This document shows, piece after piece, positions 1 to 6,413 of a stretch of DNA of 8,529 bases (positions are counted from its first letter, which is position 1; each line of letters starts with the position of its first letter). The stretch spans positions 1 to 8,529 of the forward strand of contig JASHQN010000045.1 in NCBI GenBank assembly GCA_030039135.1, given 5' to 3'. A program made the position numbers and the translations under genes. The stretch is from Thermoplasmata archaeon (GTDB lineage: Archaea; Thermoplasmatota; Thermoplasmata; Lutacidiplasmatales; UBA184). The notes under the pieces are model-generated. The model saw nothing but the letters and a program-made list of their open reading frames with translations. It was not told where the DNA came from and ran no database searches.

Positions 1-81
1 GACGTCGAGCGTGATGTCGTCGGCGACCATCCGCTTGCCGAACTGCTTCGAGACCCGGTCGAACCGAAGTTTCACCGTCAT
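1..81 (-). CDS. Sugar ABC transporter ATP-binding protein, N-terminal fragment (cut by window edge)
   Basis: Only the first 27 codons are inside the window. They encode a peptide of the form V-x-L-x-F-x-x-V-S-K-x-F-G followed by A-D-D-I-T-L-D-V, which is the usual opening beta-strand region of ABC nucleotide-binding domains. The Walker A motif would come just after the cut, so it cannot be seen. The ATG overlaps the stop of the upstream permease gene as ATGA (78-81), so translation is probably coupled; a G-rich stretch just before the start is a weak SD match at best. Position after binding protein, permease and permease genes suggests the MalK/UgpC-type ATPase that powers import by this transporter at the inner face of the membrane. 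The subfamily is inferred from context, not from sequence. Confidence 0.8.
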   Translation of the reverse strand, partial: MTVKLRFDRVSKQFGKRMVADDITLDV

Positions 82-983
82 CCGCGCACCCCCGCCGCCA
101 GGTCCTCGCCCTTGAGGTACTTCTGGAGGAAGACCGTGAGGATAATGACGGGAATGGTGGCGATGCACGAGAACGCCACCCCGACCACGGGGCTCCCGCG
201 GCCGGTGAACGACAGGAAGATGTTCACCGGGAGGGTCGCGCTCGCGGCCGGATTGTACAGGATGAGCGCGAACGTCGATTCGTCCCAGCTCAGCATCCAG
301 GAGAGCAGGAACGCCGCCACGAGGGCCGGACGGACGAGCGGCACGAGGTTCCCGTACACGGCGCGGAACCGGCCCGCACCGTCGACGCGCGCCTGGTTCT
401 CGAGGTCTCGCGGGAGTCCCTGGAAGGCCCCGACGAGGAGGAAGACGGTGACGGGAAGAGCGAGGAGCTCCTGGGCGAGGCCGATCGAAATCGCGGTTCC
501 GTAGAGGCCGATCTTGATGAAGACGACCGAGATCGGGATCGCGATCGTGATCGACGGGAGCATGTTGACGACGAACAAGACCGTCGTAAGTCCGTAGGCG
601 AGCCGGCTCCCGAGCTTCGCGAGGCCGTACGCGGTCGGGATCCCGATCAGGACGGCGAGCGCGCCGACGAAGAAGGCCACCTCGAGGCTGAAGTACATCG
701 ATGGGAGGAACGGCGTGCTCGAGACCGAGAGACCGGTCTGGAGATTGACCCAGGTGAGGGCCGGGGGGATCAGCGGCGGTCGCGCCGCGAAAAGCGTGTA
801 GGACTGAGGGGTGAACCCGATCAGGAAGATGAGGTAGATCGGGAACAGGAAGAAGAGCGAGAGCACGAGGACCACCACGTAGAGCCCGGCGTTCGAGAGG
901 GTGAAGCGACGCGGCCGGTACACGGGGGCCGCCGCGGACTCTCGGGCCGACGCCGATCCTGGGGCCGTCGCGGTCGCCGTCAT
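78..983 (-). CDS. Carbohydrate ABC transporter permease, MalG type
   Basis: This 301-residue protein is one of the two membrane subunits of a CUT1-type sugar importer. After a Pro/Ala/Ser-rich N-terminal tail there is a first membrane helix at about residues 32-56, a periplasmic-type loop, and further helices at about 100-122, 130-155, 165-187, 218-240 and 266-286. The EAA-type loop that contacts the ATPase is at about 195-215 (E-N-Q-A-R-V-D-G-A-G, ending in V-P); Gln replaces one of the Ala residues of the classic EAA. The C-terminus has the MalG-like pattern Q-K-Y-L-K-G then A-A-G-V-R-G. The ATG overlaps the stop of the preceding permease as ATGA (980-983), and an SD of GGAGG type (cctcc at 990-994) lies 6 nt before it, inside the end of that gene. 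The transported sugar cannot be read from the sequence. Confidence 0.93.
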   Translation of the reverse strand: MTATATAPGSASARESAAAPVYRPRRFTLSNAGLYVVVLVLSLFFLFPIYLIFLIGFTPQSYTLFAARPPLIPPALTWVNLQTGLSVSSTPFLPSMYFSLEVAFFVGALAVLIGIPTAYGLAKLGSRLAYGLTTVLFVVNMLPSITIAIPISVVFIKIGLYGTAISIGLAQELLALPVTVFLLVGAFQGLPRDLENQARVDGAGRFRAVYGNLVPLVRPALVAAFLLSWMLSWDESTFALILYNPAASATLPVNIFLSFTGRGSPVVGVAFSCIATIPVIILTVFLQKYLKGEDLAAGVRG

Positions 984-1867
984 CGGCGCCCTCCGAGCAC
1001 GATCACGATGACGATGAACACCGTGACGATCCCGAGCAGCACGGTGGAGACGGCCGAAGCGAGGTAGGGGATCCCGCCGCTGCCCTCCCAGAGAAGATAG
1101 ACCTGGACCGTGAGGAGCTGGGGATACGAGCCGATCATGATGTATGCGAGCTGGAAGATGTTGACCTCCTGGGCGCCGCGGATCAAGAGCGCCATCACGA
1201 TGAACCCTCGAAGGCCGGGGAGGGTCACGTAGCGGAACTGACGCAGCGGGCCGGCCCCGTCGATCGCGGCCGCCTGGTAGAGCGCCCTAGGGATCGTCGC
1301 GTACCCCGCGACTAAGATGATGATCACGAGGGAGGTGTTCTTCCAGCTATCCGCGACGATCACGACGAGCAGCGCCATCCAGGGGTGGGCGAGCCAGTAG
1401 ACCGGAGCGATCCCGAGCGACGCGAGGACGCTGTTCGCGTATCCGGCGCCGGTGCCGGGAAAGATCTGGTTGAACGTGAACGCGGCCACGACGGTCGCGA
1501 TGCCGATCGGGAGGATCGCGATCGTGCCGAAGATCGTCTTGCCGCGGAAGGTGCGGTTGAGGATCGATGCGACCGCGAGGGCGAGGCCGAACTGCAGGGC
1601 GAGGGCGCCGGCCGTCAACCAGAGCGTGTTCGAGATCCAGGAATAGAGGCCGGATTGGACGTTCGATTGGTAGTTGAAGTACGTGAACGAGAGGATCGGC
1701 GTCTGGAAGCTGTACTGGATCGTCTTGAAGGTAGGATAGAACGCGAAGTACCCGACGTACACGAGCGCCGGGACGACGAAGAGGAACGGGATCAGCTGGT
1801 CTTGGTGGCGACGCCAATAGCTCGCGACCGGAGCAGGGGGCCTCCCGCTCCGGTCCGCGAGCGCCAT
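980..1867 (-). CDS. Carbohydrate ABC transporter permease, MalF type
   Basis: This 295-residue integral membrane protein is the second permease subunit of the importer. Likely membrane helices are at about residues 25-45, 83-104, 112-133, 163-187, 221-243 and 267-291. The EAA loop is at about 198-217 (Q-A-A-A-I-D-G-A-G, ending in T-L-P), close to the family consensus. It is a six-helix form of the usual short type, without the extra N-terminal helices and large periplasmic domain of enterobacterial MalF. The ATG at 1865-1867 follows a GGAGG SD (cctcc at 1881-1885) at a rather long 13-nt spacing. It is separated by 45 nt from the binding-protein gene and overlaps the next permease by 4 nt, so it is probably in one operon with both. 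Pairing with the 78-983 permease as a heterodimer is inferred from gene order. Confidence 0.93.
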   Translation of the reverse strand: MALADRSGRPPAPVASYWRRHQDQLIPFLFVVPALVYVGYFAFYPTFKTIQYSFQTPILSFTYFNYQSNVQSGLYSWISNTLWLTAGALALQFGLALAVASILNRTFRGKTIFGTIAILPIGIATVVAAFTFNQIFPGTGAGYANSVLASLGIAPVYWLAHPWMALLVVIVADSWKNTSLVIIILVAGYATIPRALYQAAAIDGAGPLRQFRYVTLPGLRGFIVMALLIRGAQEVNIFQLAYIMIGSYPQLLTVQVYLLWEGSGGIPYLASAVSTVLLGIVTVFIVIVIVLGGRR

Positions 1868-1912
1868 GAAGGGGTTAGAGCCTCCGAGATCGCTCTCGCT
1901 AGTTTGCTCTCC
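1868..1912 (-). promoter_or_regulatory. Intercistronic spacer with SD and possible hairpin between binding-protein and permease genes
   Basis: This 45-nt spacer carries the only SD of the permease gene (cctcc at 1881-1885). A 5-bp inverted repeat, agagc at 1877-1881 and gctct at 1892-1896, could form a stem whose loop of 10 nt holds most of the SD. In well-studied maltose systems the binding protein is made in excess over the membrane subunits, partly through structured RNA in the malE-malF spacer. A similar role here is an inference; the stem is short. Confidence 0.35.
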
Positions 1913-3343
1913 TCAGACGAACAAGGGCCCGTAGTCGCCGGCGGCGTACTCGGACGCCACGGTCGAGCCGTAGTTCGCGGCGAGGTAGCTGTGCATCTGC
2001 GAGTTCGCGGTGTTCGAGTCCGCGGCGAGTACCGAGAGCCCCTGCCCGTCGAGGACGACCGGCGTGAAGATGTCGTTGTAGAAGTACGACACCCACGTCT
2101 CGATCCAGGGCACGGGCGGCCGGAACACGGGGTTCTCGAGCGCCTGCTCGATCGCGTTGAAGACGACCGTCTCGCTGCCGCTCAGTCCGACGTAGGCGGC
2201 CGCGTTCACCGCGGGGTTGCCCGTGTCGATCATCAGGAGCTGTTGAGCGGGGGCCGAGAGCAGGTACTGCGCGAACTCCTCGATCGCCCATAGGTTGGTC
2301 GCGCCCGTCGGGATCGCGAGCACGTCGCCGCCGATCACGTGGTCGGAAGCGTAGGCCCCGGTGCCGTTGGGGCCTGGGTAGACGAGCAGCGTGTTCGCGT
2401 TCATCGCGCGGATCGACGTGTTCCCTCCCGTGAGGAGCGGGTAGATGTACGGCCACTGGTAGTCGAGGATGGCGTACTTGCCCTGAGCGAGGCCGGCGTA
2501 CTCGCTGTAGATCGCCTGCTTGTAGCCGGGGTTCATGTACGCGCTCAGGTTGTAGAGGTACGACATCGCCGCGATGTCGCCCGCGTCGTTGTAGACCATC
2601 GGGTTGCCGCCGAACTGGACCTCCCACTGGAACATCTCGGTCGCCGTATCGTCGCCGGCGCCGCCCTGGAACATGACCGAGCTCGCGCCGAGCTTCTGCG
2701 CGTCCGAGTAGAGCGCGGCGAACGTCTGCGGCCCCTGCGTGGTCGAGAGGCCGGCGTTTCCGAGCGCCGTCGTGTTCAGCCACACGAGCGGGGTGTTCGC
2801 CCGGAACGGAATGAAGTACTCGCCGCCGAACGCGTGGGTTTCGTACGCCGTGACCCCCGTCATGCTCGGGATCATCGTCGTCGGCTGGATCACCGACGCG
2901 ATCGACGTGAGGTTCATCAGGTCGTTGCCGGTCGCCGAGTAGATCAGCTCGCCGATGTCGAGATTGTCCTCGGCGATGAGCGTCGTACCGACGTCGTTCG
3001 CCGCCACGAGCGCCGCGATCTTCGTGACCATGTCGCTCGCGTCGATGTTGACGTAGTTGATCGCGATGTTCGAGTGGGACGCCTCGAACTCCGGGATCAA
3101 GACGCTCGTCATGAACGTCGCCTCGCTCGAAGCGAGGTCGTCGTAGTACGTCACCGTGGCCGTGCTCGTGCTACTGGTATGTGACGCGTAACCGTACTCA
3201 AAGCCCCCCACGCCCGCGGCGATCGCCACGACCACCACAACGATGGCCCATATCGCAGAGAGTCGACGCGTTCTCCGGGTATACTCCTGCCCCGCGGTCG
3301 GCGCCGGTGCGGCCGGCGGGCCCGCTGTGGGTTGTGCTGACAT
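1913..3343 (-). CDS. Sugar ABC transporter substrate-binding protein, membrane-anchored
   Basis: This 476-residue protein is the extracellular receptor of the importer. It starts with a Pro/Ala-rich cytoplasmic stub and a basic patch (Y-T-R-R-T-R-R, 21-27), then a single hydrophobic helix at about 29-48. There is no lipobox Cys, so it is probably held by an uncleaved signal anchor, followed by a Ser/Thr-rich linker at about 54-64. The rest, from about 64, has the length and look of a family 1 solute-binding fold (MalE/UgpB type), with aromatic-rich segments typical of sugar clefts. Five N-x-S/T sequons occur in the extracellular part, and there is no Cys. That part has only 7 Lys plus Arg against about 38 Asp plus Glu, by my count. 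The ATG at 3341-3343 has no SD. It is the first gene of the transporter operon. The ligand is unknown; maltodextrin is suggested only by the neighbouring hydrolases. Confidence 0.9.
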   Translation of the reverse strand: MSAQPTAGPPAAPAPTAGQEYTRRTRRLSAIWAIVVVVVAIAAGVGGFEYGYASHTSSTSTATVTYYDDLASSEATFMTSVLIPEFEASHSNIAINYVNIDASDMVTKIAALVAANDVGTTLIAEDNLDIGELIYSATGNDLMNLTSIASVIQPTTMIPSMTGVTAYETHAFGGEYFIPFRANTPLVWLNTTALGNAGLSTTQGPQTFAALYSDAQKLGASSVMFQGGAGDDTATEMFQWEVQFGGNPMVYNDAGDIAAMSYLYNLSAYMNPGYKQAIYSEYAGLAQGKYAILDYQWPYIYPLLTGGNTSIRAMNANTLLVYPGPNGTGAYASDHVIGGDVLAIPTGATNLWAIEEFAQYLLSAPAQQLLMIDTGNPAVNAAAYVGLSGSETVVFNAIEQALENPVFRPPVPWIETWVSYFYNDIFTPVVLDGQGLSVLAADSNTANSQMHSYLAANYGSTVASEYAAGDYGPLFV

Positions 3344-3365
3344 GCGACGCGGAGGCCATCCGGGC

Positions 3366-3393
3366 GTAAAAAGCTAGCGAAAGCCCTAATATT
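3366..3393 (-). promoter_or_regulatory. Promoter region of the ABC transporter operon (two candidate TATA boxes)
   Basis: Read on the minus strand, TTTTTAC (3367-3373 region) is centred about 27 nt before the binding-protein ATG. That is the archaeal TATA-to-start distance, and would give a leaderless transcript. This agrees with the lack of any SD before that ATG. A second AT-rich box, AATATTA (3387-3393), is about 47 nt upstream and would give a leader of about 20 nt. That leader might include an out-of-frame ATG near 3355-3357, which makes it the less attractive choice. A perfect 5-1-5 inverted repeat (gcgtc c gacgc, 3398-3408) lies just upstream and could be an operator, but is short enough to be chance. 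Confidence 0.45.
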
Positions 3394-3414
3394 CCCGGCG
3401 TCCGACGCGACGCA

Positions 3415-3442
3415 ATTCGCTGAGGTGGCGGAGCCCGCGAAT
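3415..3442 (-). terminator. Stem-loop directly after the kinase stop codon, possible terminator or mRNA 3' end
   Basis: A 6-bp inverted repeat, attcgc at 3415-3420 and gcgaat at 3437-3442, encloses 16 nt that can themselves form a small inner GGC/GCC hairpin. It begins right after the TAG of the ROK gene. There is no T-tract next to it; the nearest one on this strand is the TTTTT at 3367-3371, which is better explained as part of the next promoter. It could be a 3' stabilising structure rather than a terminator, or chance. Confidence 0.35.
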
Positions 3443-4462
3443 CTAACGGGCGATCGATGGGTTCCAGGCGAGGAACGCCGCGCCGATCAGGGAGGCATCC
3501 TCGCCCAGCCGCGCCGCTACGACGCGGGCCCCGGCCGCCGGAGGCTGACAACGAGCCCGGATCGCGGACTCGACGATCGGCACGAACTCGGGCAAGCCCG
3601 AGACGAGGCCACCGGCGAGGATGAGGACGGACGGGTTGAACGCGTTCACGATGCCCACCGCGCCGTCCGCGAGGAACCGCTCGGTCTCTCGGACGATCCG
3701 GCCCGCGAGCGGGTCCCCGGCACGGTAGACCTGGAACACGATCTGCGCCGTGACCCCTTCGGCGCTACCGGCCCGCTGCACCAAGGCCGCCCCGCTCTCG
3801 GGATCGGACCGGATCGCTTCGCGGGCCCGCTCCGCGATCGCCCATCCGCCGACGTACGCCTCGAGGCAGCCCCAGTTCGGACAGTGGCAGCGACGCCCCC
3901 CGACGACGATCGTCATGTGCCCGACCTCCCCGAGCGCGTGGCTGCCGCCCTCGAGCAGCCGGCCCCCCACGACCGCGGAGCCTCCGACCCCCGTCCCGAG
4001 GGTCAGGCAGAACACGTCGGAAGCTCCCATCCCCGCCCCGAACTTCCACTCGGCGAGCGTCGCGGCCCGCGCGTCGTTGATGACGGCGACCGGGCGATGG
4101 AGATCCTCGGACAACCGCCGAGCGAGCGGCACGTCGCGCCAGCCGAGGTTCGGCGCGTGGACGACCGTGCCCGTCCGTGGGTCGACCTGGCCAGCGACCG
4201 CGATGCCGACCCGAGAGGGCATCGGGTTGCCCGGCCCGAGGCACGAGCGCGCGTTCCGCGCTACGGTACGGATCACACCGCCCGGGCCGGTGTTCGCGTG
4301 CACCGTGCGGCCGCTGTGGCGACGGATCATGCCGTCTCGCGCCACGAGTCCGCTCACGACCTTGGTCGCACCGAGATCGATGCCGAGGACGTACGACTCG
4401 CGCGAGGCCCGCGCGGGTCCCTTACTCTTCCGGGACTTCCCCTCGCGTCTCGGATTCGGCAT
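3443..4462 (-). CDS. ROK-family sugar kinase (probable glucokinase)
   Basis: This 339-residue cytoplasmic enzyme probably phosphorylates glucose (or a related hexose) with ATP at C6. The N-terminal phosphate-binding motif G-I-D-L-G-A-T-K is at 27-34. The catalytic Asp is D130 in V-I-N-D-A-R-A-A, and the second phosphate loop is G-T-G-V-G-G at 156-161. The ROK zinc site is visible as H182 (in E-V-G-H-M) with C192, C194 and C199 in C-H-C-P-N-W-G-C-L-E; Pro replaces the usual Gly after the second Cys. The C-terminal A-G-G-L motif (283-286) is typical. There is no N-terminal helix-turn-helix, so it is a kinase and not a ROK repressor. The ATG at 4460-4462 overlaps the GH15 gene by 41 nt. No ATG, GTG or TTG lies in frame between it and the first motif, so a basic extension of about 22 residues seems real. 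No SD is seen; coupling to GH15 translation is likely. Exact sugar specificity is inferred. Confidence 0.93.
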   Translation of the reverse strand: MPNPRREGKSRKSKGPARASRESYVLGIDLGATKVVSGLVARDGMIRRHSGRTVHANTGPGGVIRTVARNARSCLGPGNPMPSRVGIAVAGQVDPRTGTVVHAPNLGWRDVPLARRLSEDLHRPVAVINDARAATLAEWKFGAGMGASDVFCLTLGTGVGGSAVVGGRLLEGGSHALGEVGHMTIVVGGRRCHCPNWGCLEAYVGGWAIAERAREAIRSDPESGAALVQRAGSAEGVTAQIVFQVYRAGDPLAGRIVRETERFLADGAVGIVNAFNPSVLILAGGLVSGLPEFVPIVESAIRARCQPPAAGARVVAARLGEDASLIGAAFLAWNPSIAR

Positions 4463-6287
4463 ACTTGTGGACGACGTCGACGAACGTCGAGTGCGACCAG
4501 GTGAGGGGCGTCGCGCTCTTGGGCTCTCCGGTCCCCCGGTCGATCTGCTCCGGGAGCATCAGGGTCGGGGTCGCGTGGGAGGCGACCCATTCGATGAGCT
4601 CTCGGCACCGAGGGCGGTCCCCGAGCCGGAGTCGGGCCTCCGCGAGCCACAGCGTGCAGACGATCCAGGGGTTCTCATGCCCGTAGTACTCGTCGCCTTC
4701 GTACCGAGCGAGGCCTCCCATGCCGGGGACCCAGAGGCGGTGCTCGATCGCGTCGACCACCGCCCGCGCGCGAGGGTCGTCCCACGGGAGCAACCCGAGC
4801 TTCAGCGCGAAGAGGACCGACGCGTCGAGGCGCTCGTCGCGCGGGAAGAGCGAACGGACGAAGCGTCCGAGCCGATCGTTCCAGAACTCGCGCTGCGCCG
4901 CCGTCCAGATCTCGCCCGACGCGGTGCGCCAGTTCAGCGGGTCCTTCCCCACCTCCTCGGCGATGCGGGCCGCGCGCTCGAGCGCGTGCGCCACGGTCGC
5001 GGCCGAGTAGGCGTGCACGCCGAGCCGCTCCTCCCAGAGGTCGAAGCTCGGCGCGGGAAGCCCGGTCGTCGGCTCGCGGAACGACGCGAGGAAGTTCGCA
5101 GCGCTCTTCACGAGCGGCCAATAGTCGAGGAGCACGTCGGGGTCACCTCCCCGTTTGAAGTGATGCCAGACCGCCGCGATCACCGTCGCGGTCTGGTCGA
5201 TCTGAAGGAACGGCGGGGGGTGCCACGTGCTCCCGATCGCGCCGTCGGGGAAGTGGCGGTGGAAGAACGAGCCGTCCGGCCCCTGGCAGTTGCGGGCGAA
5301 CTCTAGGAACCTCGACGCGTTCTCGTAGAGGCCCGCTTCGTCCATCGCCTTCGCACAGTAGCCGCCGTCGCGCCACCAGCAGAAGTTGTAGGTGTCGCCG
5401 GCCGCAACGAGCGAGCTCGTGTCCGGCGAGGCGATCACCGCGCCGTTCGCCCCGGTGGCATGCCGCATCATCAGCACGCTCGCGCGGTAGACGGCCCGCG
5501 CGTGGTCGCTGAGGCCCTTCGGGGCGCGGGGAAGCCGGCGCTGGACCCACGTGTCCCAGAACGCTTCGGACTCGCGGACGAACCGCTGGAAACCTCCGTC
5601 CCGGACGTAATCCCGGACCTGGTGGACGCCGGGCAGGCTCCGACCCGCGGCCATGAACAGGCAGATCTCGGTGTCCTCAGAGGCGACCGGCTCGAGGTCC
5701 CATTCCATCACGCTGTCGGCCGCGCCGTGGGCGACCGCCCGTCCCTCGAGCCGGCCGTCCTCGGCGTCCACGTAGGTCCCTTTCAGCCCCTTGAGGGTGT
5801 GCTCTCCGCAGACCGCACGGGCGTAGGGCGGGTCGGCGAAGAACTCGAAGAAGTACCCGCGCTTGTAGTGCACGAGCGACGGCACGGCCGGGTCGACGAA
5901 CGCCGTGTCCTGGTACATCGACTCGGCGATCTGGAACGCGTGGTACGCGAAGAGCCGGATCGGTCGGGGAGGATCCGCCCGGATCCGGAACACCCGCGCG
6001 ATGAGGTCGTGGTTGGGATGGACGTGATCCCGGACCGCGAGGGTGATGCCGTGTCCCATCCAGACGGAGTTCGGGAGGTGGCCCCCGCCGTACGGGGTCT
6101 GATGCAGCTCGTAGCCGTTGCCCCGGCGCAGCCAGGCGAACTTCCCTCCGGTGACATCGAAGACCCCGAGGCGCATCTCGCGCAGGTGCTGGAACTGGCC
6201 GGGGAACGGGTAGAACAGTTCGTTCCACTCGCCGTTGTGGTTGACGGTGAGCAGGACCCGTCCGTTCCCCGTGACCTGGGTGATCAC
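4422..6287 (-). CDS. GH15 glycoside hydrolase (glucoamylase or trehalase type)
   Basis: This 621-residue enzyme probably releases glucose from the ends of alpha-glucans. No signal peptide is present, so it should act in the cytoplasm. Residues about 1-245 form the beta-sandwich domain (opening G-N-G-R-V-L-L, then W-N-E-L-F-Y-P-F-P-G). Residues about 260-615 form the (alpha/alpha)6 barrel. Family motifs: W-W-R-D-G at 304-308 (substrate-binding Arg and Asp), catalytic acid E419 in D-L-W-E-E-R, catalytic base E580 in L-P-E-Q, and P-L-T-W-S-H at 594-599. I chose GTG 6285-6287 because a GGAGG SD (cctcc at 6296-6300) lies 8 nt upstream and homology begins there. The frame stays open to 6479, but that part is Arg/Pro-rich and runs into amt. 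GH15 also includes archaeal trehalases and isomaltose or dextran enzymes, so the substrate is open. It likely shares an mRNA with the overlapping ROK kinase, which would use its glucose. Confidence 0.92.
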   Translation of the reverse strand: MITQVTGNGRVLLTVNHNGEWNELFYPFPGQFQHLREMRLGVFDVTGGKFAWLRRGNGYELHQTPYGGGHLPNSVWMGHGITLAVRDHVHPNHDLIARVFRIRADPPRPIRLFAYHAFQIAESMYQDTAFVDPAVPSLVHYKRGYFFEFFADPPYARAVCGEHTLKGLKGTYVDAEDGRLEGRAVAHGAADSVMEWDLEPVASEDTEICLFMAAGRSLPGVHQVRDYVRDGGFQRFVRESEAFWDTWVQRRLPRAPKGLSDHARAVYRASVLMMRHATGANGAVIASPDTSSLVAAGDTYNFCWWRDGGYCAKAMDEAGLYENASRFLEFARNCQGPDGSFFHRHFPDGAIGSTWHPPPFLQIDQTATVIAAVWHHFKRGGDPDVLLDYWPLVKSAANFLASFREPTTGLPAPSFDLWEERLGVHAYSAATVAHALERAARIAEEVGKDPLNWRTASGEIWTAAQREFWNDRLGRFVRSLFPRDERLDASVLFALKLGLLPWDDPRARAVVDAIEHRLWVPGMGGLARYEGDEYYGHENPWIVCTLWLAEARLRLGDRPRCRELIEWVASHATPTLMLPEQIDRGTGEPKSATPLTWSHSTFVDVVHKYAESETRGEVPEE

Positions 6288-6295
6288 CCGCCGTG

Positions 6296-6357
6296 CCTCC
6301 GGACGGCCGGTACCGAGGGCCGCATCCGGTAGGGCGGGGGAGCGCCGCCGTCTATAA
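6296..6357 (-). promoter_or_regulatory. Promoter and ribosome binding site of the GH15-kinase unit
   Basis: Read on the minus strand, a TATA-like GGGTTATAGA lies at 6351-6360. It predicts a transcription start near 6328 and a leader of about 40 nt, which carries a GGAGG SD (6296-6300) 8 nt before the GTG start. The box lies just after the amt terminator hairpin, so the GH15-ROK pair can be transcribed separately from amt. The promoter is inferred from spacing only. Confidence 0.5.
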
Positions 6358-6392
6358 CCCCTCGGTTCGAAGGGCGCCCGCTGGCCCCACGC

Positions 6393-6413
6393 AAAAACAG
6401 AGCGCCCCGCTCT
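6393..6413 (-). terminator. Intrinsic-type terminator of amt: hairpin plus T5
   Basis: On the minus strand a perfect 6-bp stem AGAGCG/CGCTCT (6399-6404 with 6408-6413) with a GGG loop is followed after one G by TTTTT (6393-6397). The first stem strand overlaps the last two bases of the amt TAG stop codon. Archaeal RNA polymerase usually ends at U-tracts and does not need a hairpin, so the bacterial-looking form is notable. T5 is short, so readthrough is possible. Confidence 0.6.

Noticed and set aside
1385..2293. Plus-strand open frame of about 300 codons, and similar ones at 2339-3184, 3425-4504, 5460-6332 and 6517-7215
   Set aside because: All are antisense to well-supported genes and give products dominated by Arg, Asp, Glu and Val with no domain pattern.
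1913..3343. Lipoprotein attachment of the binding protein
   Set aside because: There is no Cys after the hydrophobic helix, nor anywhere in the extracellular part, so a signal anchor is the better reading.
3443..4462. ROK protein as a transcriptional repressor of the locus
   Set aside because: The N-terminal extension is only about 22 residues and too short for a helix-turn-helix domain; the catalytic Asp and phosphate motifs are intact.
3750..5306. Long plus-strand open frame of about 518 codons
   Set aside because: It lies antisense to the ROK and GH15 genes, whose motifs are clear. Its product is Arg/Pro/Ser-rich low-complexity sequence, as expected for an antisense frame in GC-rich DNA.
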